Part shown: positions 48,413-57,318 of the stretch, one piece after another
How positions within the stretch are numbered: the first letter of the stretch is position 1
Layout: every line of letters starts with the position of its first letter
Source: Magnetospirillum sp.
GTDB taxonomy: Bacteria > Pseudomonadota > Alphaproteobacteria > Rhodospirillales > Magnetospirillaceae
NCBI GenBank assembly: GCA_024707145.1
Contig: JANQAI010000005.1
Span: 992,001 to 1,056,000, forward strand
DNA length: 64,000 bases
Reading direction: 5' to 3'
Translations under genes and position numbers: made by a program
Notes under the pieces: generated by a model
What the model was told of the DNA's origin: nothing
Database searches by the model: none
The model's input: the letters and a program-made list of their open reading frames with translations, nothing else

Positions 48413-49057
48413 ATGGTTGCACGAATGATTTTGGAACATGAATACGCCCTTTTAGGCGGACTGAACCGTGCCCGCATCGGGCAGGTACTCGGTGCAGCGG
48501 CGGCAGCTGTTTCGTCGATCCTTGTGTGGGTCTTGCTCGCCCTCGTTGGTCTGGCGCAGTGGCTGGGCTACGGCGAGGCCGTTCCCGCACTCATTCTGTG
48601 GCCAATTGGCGCCGGCGCCATCTATGTCGGCCTCTACTGGGCCTTTGACCGGTGGATCTGGCGCTGGAAGAATCTACGGGGAGTGCTCCGCGTCCCTGAC
48701 CTCGCGGGCACTTGGCACTGTGCGGGGCAGACCATCAATGCTGACAAAACTCCCGGCTACGTATGGGAAGGAGAGGTCACCATTGTGCAAACGTGGGACC
48801 GCATCCGCGTTCGATTGAAGACGAAGCAATCTGGATCGAACAGCATCACTGCGAGCTTAGTCCACGATGAGGCGGACGGGTTCCGCCTGCACTACACCTA
48901 CAAGAACGACCCGAACATTGACGAGCCGGAGTTGGAAGCCCATCGGGGCTCGGCCGAACTGGTCTTCGACCGGGACCTGCGCACAGCGAGGGGCGAGTAC
49001 TTCAACGGCCACGGCCGCTACACCTTCGGCACGATGCGGCTCACAAGAAAGAATTGA
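48413..49057 (+). CDS. cap15: CBASS effector, Cap15-type (two membrane helices + beta-barrel)
   Basis: 214 residues. Two membrane helices (about residues 20-45 and 52-75, ending YVGLYWAFDRWIWRW) are followed by an all-beta domain: VPDLAGTWHCAGQTI, EGEVTIVQTWDRIRVRLKTK, HYTYKNDPNIDEPELEAHRG and GRYTFGTMRLTRK. This is the S-2TMbeta/Cap15 plan, in which a cyclic nucleotide binds the barrel and the protein oligomerises in the inner membrane, causing its loss of function and cell death. The stop is two bases before the ATG of the CD-NTase gene, so the two are one operon. Assignment rests on domain pattern plus neighbour. Confidence 0.85.
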   Translation: MVARMILEHEYALLGGLNRARIGQVLGAAAAAVSSILVWVLLALVGLAQWLGYGEAVPALILWPIGAGAIYVGLYWAFDRWIWRWKNLRGVLRVPDLAGTWHCAGQTINADKTPGYVWEGEVTIVQTWDRIRVRLKTKQSGSNSITASLVHDEADGFRLHYTYKNDPNIDEPELEAHRGSAELVFDRDLRTARGEYFNGHGRYTFGTMRLTRKN

Positions 49058-49059
49058 GC

Positions 49060-50199
49060 ATGGCAAGGAACATCAACCAGCGTCTGAGCCAGCTCGACGC
49101 TCGCCGCCGCGGTCTCGACCGGATCAGCCGCATCGCTGCCACAGAACAGCTTGAGGTGCTCGCCAAGCGCTCACTTCAGGAGAACTATCAAAAGCGCTCC
49201 AACGCGCCGTACACGACCTATGCACTCGGGTCGATGCAGGAGGTTGGTCCCGATTACACGCGCGTCAGCATTGAGCAGGCGGAAAAGAGTCGGGATCAGC
49301 TCGAAATGGCCCTCAAGCCTCACGACCGCCCCGTCGCCTTCCGCCTTCAGGGCTCCGTGCCTTGCAACATCCACATCCGCGGGGTGAGCGACGTCGATCT
49401 CCTGGTCCTCGACGACCGCTTCTTCACCTACGACGAGGAAGGGGAGCGTAGCAAGGCCGGGCACTTCCGCAGCCCCGTTTCTTACACCCCGCTCTCCGCG
49501 CTTCGGTCGCTGCGAACCCATGTCGAAACGATCCTACCGGAGAAATTCCCGGCGGCGGACGTCGATACCTCGGGCGGTAAGGCGGTGAAGATCTCGGGCG
49601 GCTCGCTCCGGCGTCCCGTCGACGTGGTCGTTTCCCACTGGCATGACACAACCGAGTACCAAGCTTGGGGGCGGCCGCACGACCGCGGCGTCAAGGTGCT
49701 GGACAAGAACGCGGGTGAGCTTTTGCTGAACATGCCATTCCTGCACATCAAGCGGATCGGCGATCACGACGGAGTGGCTCTCAGGGGTCTGAAGAAAGCG
49801 ATCCGTCTGTGCAAGCACGTCAAGGCCGACGCGGAGACGGAGGGTAAGGCCATCAATCTGCCCAGCTTTGACATCGCGGCGGCGATGTGGCACGCCGACA
49901 TGTCCGCGCTGCGGGTGGGGGCGATGGACGAACTGGCAATCCTTGCCGAGACGCAGAGACACCTGGACAAGCTGGCACGGAACCACGATGCCAGCTCGCG
50001 GCTGATGGTGCCGGATGGCTCGCGTCGGATCTTCAACACCGCTGAAAAGTGGAACAGCCTCATTGCATTGTCGAACGAGATCGACGACTTGGCGATGGAG
50101 GTGGCGAAGGAGCAAAGCCAAGCACTGCGGCTGTACTCGCCGTCTTGGGATGATGTGACCGACACGCTCAAGCGGGCACGGATCCCGGTCTACGGCTGA
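49060..50199 (+). CDS. CBASS CD-NTase, cyclic (oligo)nucleotide synthase
   Basis: 379 residues from ATG 49060. The nucleotidyltransferase site is FRLQGSVPCN with GS at 98-99 and SDVDLLVLD with Asp111 and Asp113; the third acidic residue is in RRPVDVVVSHW at about 195. The rest fits the SMODS-type CD-NTase fold (KAIRLCKHVKADAE and the helical end). On phage infection it would make a cyclic di- or trinucleotide that switches on the Cap15 effector. No Cap2/Cap3 or HORMA/TRIP13 genes are adjacent, so this is a minimal two-gene (type I) CBASS. Intact. Confidence 0.88.
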   Translation: MARNINQRLSQLDARRRGLDRISRIAATEQLEVLAKRSLQENYQKRSNAPYTTYALGSMQEVGPDYTRVSIEQAEKSRDQLEMALKPHDRPVAFRLQGSVPCNIHIRGVSDVDLLVLDDRFFTYDEEGERSKAGHFRSPVSYTPLSALRSLRTHVETILPEKFPAADVDTSGGKAVKISGGSLRRPVDVVVSHWHDTTEYQAWGRPHDRGVKVLDKNAGELLLNMPFLHIKRIGDHDGVALRGLKKAIRLCKHVKADAETEGKAINLPSFDIAAAMWHADMSALRVGAMDELAILAETQRHLDKLARNHDASSRLMVPDGSRRIFNTAEKWNSLIALSNEIDDLAMEVAKEQSQALRLYSPSWDDVTDTLKRARIPVYG

Positions 50200-50262
50200 T
50201 TGTGTTTCGGCGCGCAACGCTCGGCTCTTCCAAATTATTCTGCAACCAAGCGGAGGTTGATC

Positions 50263-50520
50263 GTAAGCGTCGTCTGGAGGCTGCCTTGTGGGAACAGGGG
50301 GCGGTGTGCTGAAAGCTGGAGGTCGGCGCCGCCGCTGTGCGTGGCCGGCTTGGCAGCGTGGTTTGCATCGTGGCGGTCCAGCGCATCGAGGTCATCACCG
50401 GCGCCGGTGGGCGGCGCACCTACTCGGCCGAGGAGAAGATCCGCTTGGTCGGCGAAGCCCGTGGCGGGCGCGGCGCGGTGGCCGCGGTGGCGCGCCGTAT
50501 CAACCGGCATCGGAATGGGA
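50263..50520 (+). mobile_element. IS66-family fragment (left end and start of tnpA)
   Basis: The segment starts GTAAGCGTCGTCTGGAGGC, the usual IS66 terminus. From GTG 50370 it encodes VQRIEVITGAGGRRTYSAEE and KIRLVGEARGGRG, the start of IS66 TnpA. It stops at about 50520 where another element begins. Non-functional. Confidence 0.7.
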
Positions 50521-50537
50521 GCTCTTCCAAGTTTTGT

Positions 50538-50912
50538 GGGGACTGTAGGGAATTTCGTGTACGGGCCATAACCGAGGGACCGAAGGAGGCCCCGTATGGC
50601 ACGACGCAAACCGCCCAGCATCCCGGACCAGCTTCTTGATTAACTGCTCGCCGGGGCCGACCCGAAGAGCGCGTTCGCCAAGGACGGCCTGTTCGACGAG
50701 CTGAAAAAAGCGCTCGCCGAGCGGGCGCTGAACGCCGAGATCGACCACCACCTGGACAACGGCGAGTCGGATGGCCGGTCGAACAGCCGCAACGGGTATG
50801 GCCGCAAGACGGTGCTCACCGACACCGGCAAGATCGCCCTCGCCGTGCCGCGTGACCGGCTCGGCACCTTCGACCCGCAGTTGACCGCCAAGTACCAGCG
50901 CCGCTTCCCCCA
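50538..50912 (+). mobile_element. IS256-family fragment with truncated transposase
   Basis: A left end resembling IS256 relatives (GGGACTGTAGGGAATTTC) precedes ATG 50596. The reading frame MARRKPPSIPDQLLD, an in-frame TAA at 50641, then LLAGADPKSAFAKDGLFDEL, SNSRNGYGRKTVLTDTGKIA and AKYQRRFP is the N-terminal quarter of an IS256-type transposase. Homology ends abruptly near 50912. Dead remnant. Confidence 0.78.
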
Positions 50913-50940
50913 TTTTGCAACAGAGCATCTCGCGTAGAGC

Positions 50941-51417
50941 TTATGCAGATGGTTCGAGAGGTGGTGCGGCAATTGCCACTGGAGGCGGCCAACTCCAGCC
51001 AAGAGCAGCATACACTGAGGAGAGGCCGCGAAAGAGGTCTGCTTGGAGCGAAGGCCACATTCGTTCTGAGTTTTTTCCAAATACTGATACGCGCACTGCA
51101 ATTCTCAGTGCGTCATTGTCGCGGCCAAAACTGAACGGCTGCAATGTTGCTAGTCGCTCACCCGCCACAGTTAATACGGATTGCGCGGACTGCCCTTTCG
51201 GTTCGCGCATGCGCTCAGTGCTGAGCACGACGCTGGTCCCCTTGCTCCCGCTATCGCCAGCTTGGTTTATTACCACAAGCGGAAGCAAGCCGTCGGGGCC
51301 AAGGGCTGTTGCCCACAGGGACCGGTCCATGTGAGGGAGGCGCCCGCCCAAGAACAGCGGGTGAGAACGGATCGGATCCCACAGGTCACGGGTATAGTCG
51401 GCATCAGCCATGGCCAA
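50941..51417 (-). CDS. Hypothetical protein, possibly shortened by the IS256 fragment
   Basis: 158 residues, intact frame: MADADYTRDLWDPIRSHPLF (from 51411), DRSLWATALGPDGLLPLVVI and LQPFSFGRDNDALRIAVRVS. The C-terminus is a proline/alanine tail that ends 30 bp from the IS256 fragment, so the original end may be lost. Strand- and turn-rich, soluble, no signal peptide. I do not recognise the family. It is 38 bp downstream of the recombinase gene on the same strand. Confidence 0.55.
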   Translation of the reverse strand: MAMADADYTRDLWDPIRSHPLFLGGRLPHMDRSLWATALGPDGLLPLVVINQAGDSGSKGTSVVLSTERMREPKGQSAQSVLTVAGERLATLQPFSFGRDNDALRIAVRVSVFGKNSERMWPSLQADLFRGLSSVYAALGWSWPPPVAIAAPPLEPSA

Positions 51418-51455
51418 ATCCTCTTCGTTGCAATACCACGACCGCCTTTTCCACT

Positions 51456-52061
51456 TTACTCATGTTCCGCTGGCGGAGTGTGACGTGGTCCGAGTATGCG
51501 AAACAGTGTGCGGCGAGAAACCTTATACTGGGCGGCGATATCCTCTACGGAGATCGAAGGATCCGCCCAGAGCGTCCGAGCAGTGTCCAGCCGAACGCCG
51601 GTCAGCACCGGCTTGCGTCCTCCTGGCCGGCCACGGGCGCGAGCCGCTGCGAGGCCGGCACGCGTGCGCTCCCGGATCAGATCGAGCTCGAACTCGGCAA
51701 TCCCGGCCACGATGGTGAACATGAGCCGTCCCACTGGAGTCCCGGTGTCGATGCCGAGGTTCAGGACGCGCAGCGCGACCCGGCGCCGCTCCAACTCCAG
51801 TCCCAACTCGACCAAATGCGCGACCGACCGCGCCAAGCGGTCCAGCTTGACAACCACCAGGACGTTGCCGGGCTGGAGCGCGCGCAAGCAGGCTGCCAGC
51901 CCAGGCCGGTCCGCCTTCGCGCCGCTTGCGACGTCGGAGTAGATCCGATCCGAGTCGACACCGGCCCGCGCAAGCTCGTCGAGCTGGGGATTCACCGTCT
52001 GATCGGAAGTCGATACCCGCGCATACCCGATCAGGATAGGCTCGGGAGTGTCAGAACCCAT
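51456..52061 (-). CDS. Serine recombinase (resolvase/invertase family)
   Basis: 201 residues from ATG 52061. The catalytic serine is in ILIGYARVSTSDQTVNPQLD (about residue 17). LVVVKLDRLARSVAHLVEL and RLMFTIVAGIAEFELDLIRE are the other family blocks. The C-terminal Hin/TnpR-type helix-turn-helix is SISVEDIAAQYKVSRRTLF. It could resolve cointegrates of a Tn3- or Tni-type transposon or act as an invertase. No matching res site or transposon was found beside it. The TnsA-less tni module 34 kb away would need such an activity, but a link is speculation. Confidence 0.88.
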   Translation of the reverse strand: MGSDTPEPILIGYARVSTSDQTVNPQLDELARAGVDSDRIYSDVASGAKADRPGLAACLRALQPGNVLVVVKLDRLARSVAHLVELGLELERRRVALRVLNLGIDTGTPVGRLMFTIVAGIAEFELDLIRERTRAGLAAARARGRPGGRKPVLTGVRLDTARTLWADPSISVEDIAAQYKVSRRTLFRILGPRHTPPAEHE

Positions 52062-52214
52062 GATCCGCGTCCGCACGTGGCACGCCGGTTTTGTCACTGA
52101 TTTTGGCACAGTCGGCACCTATCTCGCCACTGTCACGGACGGCCGCGATTCCCTGGTGCCACATACGGGCCTTTCTGCCGTGGCGGCAGTACCGTCCAAT
52201 CGACGGCGCCGTCG

Positions 52215-52583
52215 TCACGTCTCCGCGGTGTTCTCCCGCAGCCAACGTTCGATCGCCGCGACCACATGCACGCGTTCCTCCTCGTTGAGGGCCTGTCCGC
52301 GGCGAATGCCGTGCCACTTCTCCAGGCAGCTCCGGCAGCATGTTGCCGTGGCGTGCTGCGCGATGAACACCGGATGCCCACGGAACGGCGTCTGTTTGCC
52401 GTCGTTGACGGGAGCCGCTGGCGCAAGCCGCTTGTCGATGAAGTCCCGTGCGTGAGCCAGCACCGTCGGAAATCCCTTGTTCCGCAGATAGGTCTGCTCG
52501 CGGGCCCCCAGGCGGAACCGTTGCCGGAAGGACGAGCGGGCCAGCCCCGAAAACACCTGATCCAGATCCCTGATCGTGCCCAT
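52215..52583 (-). CDS. DUF4186 family protein
   Basis: 122 residues from ATG 52583. Blocks SSFRQRFRLGAREQTYLRNK, NDGKQTPFRGHPVFIAQHAT, TCCRSCLEKWHGI and EERVHVVAAIERWL match the DUF4186 family closely. The HPVFIAQHATATCCRSCLEKWH stretch (Cys/His-rich) suggests a metal site; function is unknown. Intact single gene. Confidence 0.88.
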   Translation of the reverse strand: MGTIRDLDQVFSGLARSSFRQRFRLGAREQTYLRNKGFPTVLAHARDFIDKRLAPAAPVNDGKQTPFRGHPVFIAQHATATCCRSCLEKWHGIRRGQALNEEERVHVVAAIERWLRENTAET

Positions 52584-52636
52584 CGCCGCTCCGTGGGACT
52601 GCCATGCCATCCCCTCACAACCCGCCGGTCGGGAAC

Positions 52637-53320
52637 TCAGTCCGCACGCGTCAACCCCATCTGCCAGAAATCCGCTTCCAGGCGGCAAGCCTGCCGGAAC
52701 GTCGTCAACAGCTGCGGGAAACGCTGCTCGGTCATGCCACGTGCGGCCAAGCGGTCCAACGTAGCACGCGCGCCGGCCGCCACCGCCTGGTAGGCGTCGC
52801 CCGAGTACTCGGCGATCCAGGAACGATACGGATTGCCGGCCGCTAAACCCGATGGGCTGGCGGCGAGGCGCGTGCCGATCTCGGCGTAGCCCACGACGCA
52901 GGGAGCAAGGGCAACTTGCAGATCGAGCAGGTCACCGCGCAGCCCCGTCTCGAGCACATACCGCGTGTAGGCCAGCGTCGCCTTGGCCTCCGGCGCCCGT
53001 TCCAGCTCCGCGGCGGACAGGCCCCAGCCGGCACAGAGCCGAACGTGCAGGTCCATCTCCACGTCGAGAATGGCCTTCAGTCCGCCGAAGGCGGCGTGCA
53101 TGTCGTCGAGCGACTGGCCCTTGTAGACGGCCAGGGCATAGGCGCGGGCAAAGTGGATGAGGAACATGTAGTCCTGCACCAGGTAGTGGCGAAAGGAGGC
53201 CACCGGCAGCGTCCCCCGTCCCATCTGCTGGACGAACGTGTGGTCGACGTAAGCCGCCCAATCGTCGGCGGCCTCCGTGGCCAAACGGTCGAACAGGTCC
53301 ACGGCGCTGCTCACCGTCAT
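52637..53320 (-). CDS. tenA: TenA-family protein (aminopyrimidine aminohydrolase / thiaminase II-like)
   Basis: 227 residues from ATG 53320. TenA salvages the pyrimidine half of degraded thiamine. The helical fold is recognisable: HTFVQQMGRGTLPVASFRHY, LVQDYMFLIHFARAYALAVY, LAPCVVGYAEIGTRLA (the conserved Cys) and YRSWIAEYSGDAYQ. Glu in the last helix region (LEADFWQMGL) is also kept. No TPP riboswitch was recognised upstream and no thiamine genes are adjacent. Intact. Confidence 0.9.
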   Translation of the reverse strand: MTVSSAVDLFDRLATEAADDWAAYVDHTFVQQMGRGTLPVASFRHYLVQDYMFLIHFARAYALAVYKGQSLDDMHAAFGGLKAILDVEMDLHVRLCAGWGLSAAELERAPEAKATLAYTRYVLETGLRGDLLDLQVALAPCVVGYAEIGTRLAASPSGLAAGNPYRSWIAEYSGDAYQAVAAGARATLDRLAARGMTEQRFPQLLTTFRQACRLEADFWQMGLTRAD

Positions 53321-53412
53321 CGATCGGGTCCTCCGGGTTCTGATGTGTGGACTTGGCAATGCCGCCAGTGGCGCATTGTGGAGCGCGACGTCAGCAGGGG
53401 CAACGAAACGCG

Positions 53413-54057
53413 CTACTCCCGGATCTCCTGCTCGTCTTGATCAAGCGCACGGATCCGCCGCTTTCGATTGCTCTGAAGACGGGGCGCGGCCCGGACGCCA
53501 ACCGGACTGGCCACCCGGCTCCAAGTGTCCCGGACAGCCGCAAAGCGCGGCGCCGCGGCGGCCAACGCCGCGTCCAAGGCGCCGTAACGCCAGAGCTGAT
53601 CGTCGGCCTGCCGCACCGCCAGGGGATTGGGCGCCATGATCCCATCGCGGTCCAGCCGGAGCAGCCGCTGCACCGCCTCGGCTTCGCGGCCGGCGCCGAG
53701 CTCGTCGGCGAGAACCGCCAGGGCCAACGCCGGGGACAGGCTTCGCCCGTGTTCACACTGGATGGCCAGCGTGGCGTCGGGCTGGCCGGCGCGGATCGCC
53801 CGCGCGAAATCGATCACGGTGGCGATCTGCTCGTCCGTTGGCCCGCGCTGCGCCCCCAGCCGCGGCACGCCGATGTCGTCGGAGCGCAGGACCAGCATGG
53901 CGTCCACATCGCCCAGGACAGCCTGCGCCATCGCGGTGTCGAGGGTTTCGAACGATCCGCGATCGGCATGCATCCGCACCGAGATCACGGCATCGGCGCC
54001 TTCCGCGGCCCCGTCCTCGATTTCGGCACGCGACCACACGAACACCTTCATCGCCAT
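53413..54057 (-). CDS. Tyrosine phosphatase-like protein with atypical P-loop
   Basis: 214 residues, ATG 54057 or 54051. It begins MKVFVWSRAEIEDGAAEGAD, runs through VIDFARAIRAGQPDATLAIQ and then CEHGRSLSPALALAVLADEL. The pattern resembles small bacterial tyrosine-phosphatase-like proteins (COG5350 type), where HCxxGxSRS is expected. Here the loop is CEHGRSL, so the usual C-x5-R spacing is not met. It may be inactive or a divergent family. The last 40 residues are basic. It lies convergently close to the dioxygenase gene's upstream region. Confidence 0.6.
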   Translation of the reverse strand: MAMKVFVWSRAEIEDGAAEGADAVISVRMHADRGSFETLDTAMAQAVLGDVDAMLVLRSDDIGVPRLGAQRGPTDEQIATVIDFARAIRAGQPDATLAIQCEHGRSLSPALALAVLADELGAGREAEAVQRLLRLDRDGIMAPNPLAVRQADDQLWRYGALDAALAAAAPRFAAVRDTWSRVASPVGVRAAPRLQSNRKRRIRALDQDEQEIRE

Positions 54058-54318
54058 ATTCCGCTCCACTCCGCACGCGCACGCGGTTCCCATTCTCCAG
54101 CTGTCGGCCGACCCCTTCGAGAACCGAGCGGAGGCAGCGCACCGGGAAAGCGACGATACGGCACTTGCCGGATGTTCTCAATGCGTTCGCATTCCCGCCC
54201 ATCGCCGCTGGAATTCGCCTTGGATCCCCTCTCACCGGCAGCGCGTCCGCGCCCCATATGACGTGGGCAGGATTGCCCGCCGTCGGCGTGCATCCGGAAC
54301 GCAGAACGGGAGGCGGCC

Positions 54319-54970
54319 ATGCCGGAACACCGCAGCGTCAGCCGCCGCACCCTGATGGCGGGCATGGCCACGCTGAGCACCAGCGTCCTGCTCTCCAGAC
54401 CGGCCCGCGCCACGACCCTCGTCCCGACGCCCGGCCAGACCGAAGGCCCGTTCTACCCGACCAGCCCGCCCGCGGACATCGACCACGACCTCGTCCGGGT
54501 TCACGGGGCCGCCGCCCAGGCACTGGGCACCGTCGCCCACATCGGAGGGCGGATCCTCGACCGCGCCGGGCGGCCGGTCTCCGGCGCGGTGGTCGAAATC
54601 TGGCAGTGCGACGCCCAGGGGATCTACCGGCATCCGCGGGCACCCGGTCACGACCGGTTCGACGGAAACTTCCAGGGCTACGGGCGGGCGGCGGTCGCCC
54701 TGGACGGAGTTCTATCGGTTCCGGACGATCAAGCCGGTGCCCTACCCCGGCCGCACGCCGCGTATCCATTACGCGGTGATCGTGCCCGGCACCGGGCGGT
54801 TCGTGACGCAGATGTACGTCGCGGGAGAACCGCTGAACGCCCGCGACGGCCTGCTGAACGCCATCCGCGACCCGCAGGCGCGCCGCAGCGTGATCATCCC
54901 GTTGACCGCGGCGGACGGCCCCGAGGCGGGCGCCGTCCAGGGGACCTTCGACATCGTCCTCGACCTCTGA
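54319..54970 (+). CDS. Intradiol ring-cleavage dioxygenase-like protein, exported, frameshifted as sequenced
   Basis: The N-terminus has a twin-arginine-type signal (SRRTLMAGMATLSTSVLLS). The catalytic-domain start PTPGQTEGPFYPTSPPADID and VVEIWQCDAQGIYRHPRAPG carries the first iron-ligand Tyr region. After a frame break near 54700-54712 the second part reads YRFRTIKPVPYPGRTPRIHY, then FVTQMYVAGEP and ends GTFDIVLDL. The HxH iron ligands appear partly changed (PRIHYAV). Family: protocatechuate/catechol 3,4-dioxygenase-like secreted proteins. Corrected size is about 217 residues. Substrate unknown. Confidence 0.78.
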
Positions 54971-55039
54971 CACTCCGTTGGGGATCGGTCTCCGCTCTCC
55001 ACACCGGCGAGCGGTCCGATCCACCAAGCCGGCACCGCC

Positions 55040-55864
55040 TCAGAGGACGTGTTCGCTCGGCAGATGCGGCGGTTCGGCAACCAGCGCAGGACGCGGTATG
55101 GGCACATGCATCGGGGCGGGCCGTGTCGAGGCCTGCCACAGGTCGAGGAATGTCCCGAGGTGTGGTCGGTCGGCGCGCTCGCGCACGAGGCATTCAACCA
55201 AGCTGTCGACGCTGGCGTTGTGCCCGGCCGGGTCGGTGCGCCCGGTCAGCAGCGCCCAGCGGACATAGGCGGCGTAGAGGGTCAGCACGTCCGACTCGCA
55301 ATAGGCCCGCACCTTCTCCAGCTCGCCGCGCGCCATCATGTCGGCCACCTCGCTGCCGTGGCCGCCGATCTTGCCGGGCAGGCCGATCAGGTCGGCGATG
55401 TCCTGCAGGCCGATGCGCTGTGAGGCGCCGTAGTCGGCGACCTGCTCCATGAGGTCGCAGTTGAAGTCGGGCTGGTAGCGCTGGGTGTAGCCGTTCCATT
55501 TGTCGCCGGTTTGGAACCACGCCGGCACCGGCACGCCGTAGACCATGGCGCGCAGGCGCAGCACCGGCAGGTCGAAGCCGCGCCCGTTCCAGGTGACCAC
55601 GCGCGGCAGCGTCCGGGCGAAGTGCTTCCAGAAGCCGCGGATCAGCCGCTCCTCGTCGTAATCGAGGTCGCCGCCAGAGCGGCATTCGGTGACGCGGTAG
55701 CGTTCCACGCCGGAGGACCGGTCGATGGCCGCCTCGACGAAGCTGATCGCCACGATCTGATGGCAGTGCGGCGGCGGGAACTTCTCCGCCGGCCAGTCCG
55801 CCGGAAGGATCTGGCGGTCCGGCATCGTCTCGATGTCGAGGCAGAGCAGCGTGTCGTGGTGCAT
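55040..55864 (-). CDS. Predicted 3'-5' exonuclease related to PolB exonuclease domain (PF10108-type)
   Basis: 274 residues from ATG 55864, four bases after GGAGG. Exo I motif LLCLDIETMPDRQ (Asp/Glu), Exo II VVTWNGRGFDLPVLRLRAM (Asp), and the late acidic motif RAYCESDVLTLYAAYVRWAL are all in place, with the family's PPPHCHQIVAISFVEA. Such proteins are common in alpha- and betaproteobacteria; role in DNA repair is presumed. A decayed partial copy lies at 12163-12478. Intact. Confidence 0.88.
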   Translation of the reverse strand: MHHDTLLCLDIETMPDRQILPADWPAEKFPPPHCHQIVAISFVEAAIDRSSGVERYRVTECRSGGDLDYDEERLIRGFWKHFARTLPRVVTWNGRGFDLPVLRLRAMVYGVPVPAWFQTGDKWNGYTQRYQPDFNCDLMEQVADYGASQRIGLQDIADLIGLPGKIGGHGSEVADMMARGELEKVRAYCESDVLTLYAAYVRWALLTGRTDPAGHNASVDSLVECLVRERADRPHLGTFLDLWQASTRPAPMHVPIPRPALVAEPPHLPSEHVL

Positions 55865-56153
55865 GGGACCTCCGGGGGCGGCGGCCCCATGCTCCCCAAA
55901 CGATCGGAGAAGCACAACGGACAAATGACTGCTCCGCGGCTCTGCGCGCATGACGCAGCATGGACGGCACACCGCGACGTTCACCAGCGGAGCGGATCGC
56001 CCGATTGTGCCGCCGCCGAAGGCCCCGATGCGACGCTGCGTCGGTTGGAGCCGGGCCCGCGGTGCGGCCATTGCGGAATGAAGGGCCGGGCTCTCATCGA
56101 ACTCGACTGGATGGAGCCGCGTCAGCCGGCTCCGGATGCACAACGCTGCCGTG

Positions 56154-56589
56154 TCAACGGGCACACCAATCGCGTCGTGGCGTGCCGTCCACGGGCTGGG
56201 TCAACGCCGCATCGGCCAGAATGCGTTGCAGGTCGACGCCATCGACGAGCACGGCGGCCTCCACGTCGTCGGGGCCCACATCTCGTGGGGCGCAGAAGGC
56301 CACCAGCCGGGCGTTCCGCAGGGTGAGCACGATCGTGGTCTGAGCCAGGCGGGCAAGAAACTGTTCGGTGGAACACTGGCCATCGGGCCGGGGCCCCCTC
56401 GACACCGCGCGGCTGAACGCTCACCCAACCCCGGTCCGGAGCGAAGGCGGGGATCCGGCTGTCGCTCGTGACGTCGATGGGCTGGTGCCGCCAGGACTGG
56501 CACGTGATGACCTCCCGGCCCACCGCGGGAGCGGCCGTCGTGAGCCCCAGAACGGCAAGGCACAAAAGGCGGCGGTTCATCAGCGGCAC
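56154..56589 (-). CDS. Small exported protein, function unknown, one frameshift as sequenced
   Basis: ATG 56589 or 56580 opens a signal peptide (MNRRLLCLAVLGLTTAAPAV) followed by GREVITCQSWRHQPIDVTSD and RIPAFAPDRGWVSVQPRG. The frame breaks in the G/C run near 56392-56399. With one base changed it continues PRPDGQCSTEQFLARLAQTT, IVLTLRNARLVAFCAPRDVG and DGVDLQRILADAAL to a stop at 56154. Corrected size is about 144 residues with four cysteines, probably periplasmic with disulfides. Not recognised. Confidence 0.55.
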
Positions 56590-56782
56590 CGATCACCATC
56601 AACGATGCGGAGCGGCATCCGCACGATGGGGCTGGATGCATCCCCTTCTTCCCAATGTATGCCATACGGGGAAAAGCGTCCCCGACAAATCCACCTATGG
56701 GCGCATGGCGTGAAATGCTTCACCCGTCACGGTCCTGATGCATGTGTATGTCTCACGCCCGCACACCCGTGAGAGGGTCGAA

Positions 56783-57232
56783 ATGTCTTTCACCCTACAG
56801 CGCATCTGCCGCAACGTCGTCGTCGATGGATGCCGCAACCAGCCTGCGACTGGAGCGTCTTTACCGGGACGCCTTGGATAAGGTGGCCGGCGCGAAGGGG
56901 TTTCGCTCAGCCATCTGGTGACCCGGACCAAACGGCAGCAAGGTGCGCCGGGCGTGGCGACGCAAAGCCTCTGCGTGAACTCCGCGGTACGGGTTTTCGC
57001 CATGACCTATTTCCGTTCCGCCGCGACCGAGGAAGGGCATGTCCGCGCCGGGCACAACGCCGGCGGCCCGCTATCCGGCACGGCGGACAGGCCGGAGCCC
57101 GTGGCCGGGACATCCGAACGATCCGGCGCACGGGGAAACGGCGGTCCCCGCGGCGACGTTACCGTGAAGATCGCAGGGCGGTCGATGAGGGGACTGATGG
57201 AGGGGCGTCCGTCGCCCTCCGAGAAAGTTTGA
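56783..57232 (+). CDS. RHH_4-type ribbon-helix-helix protein, two frameshifts as sequenced
   Basis: As it stands the frame from ATG 56783 stops after 32 residues. With one base removed near 56837 (CAACC to CACC) it reads RTSLRLERLYRDALDKVAGA, and with one base added near 56907 it continues LSHLVTRTKRQQGAPGVATQ, then LCVNSAVRVFAMTYFRSAAT. That is the same family pattern as the proteins at 1-236, 57319 and 61485. A GAGAGGG precedes the ATG. The C-terminal 50 residues are glycine/arginine-rich and variable. About 149 residues after repair. Probably a DNA-binding regulator. Confidence 0.68.
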
Positions 57233-57318
57233 CCCCGCCACCCGCCGTCCAGAACCGAGTCCAGCGTGAGTGCCGACGGAACGGGTCTCGACACCGCGAC
57301 CGGCACCCCATCGGTCCA

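Noticed and set aside
50224..50530. GCTCTTCCAA direct repeats around the IS66 fragment as a target duplication
   Set aside because: The left copy is about 30 bp away from the IS66 end, so it does not abut the element and is likely chance.
51456..52061. The serine recombinase as the dedicated resolvase (TniR) of the tni module
   Set aside because: It is 34 kb away, next to unrelated IS fragments, with no res-like site near tniA. I mention it only as a possible helper.
53320..53412. A TPP riboswitch upstream of tenA
   Set aside because: The 90-bp interval lacks the CTGAGA and ACCTGATC-type THI-box core motifs.
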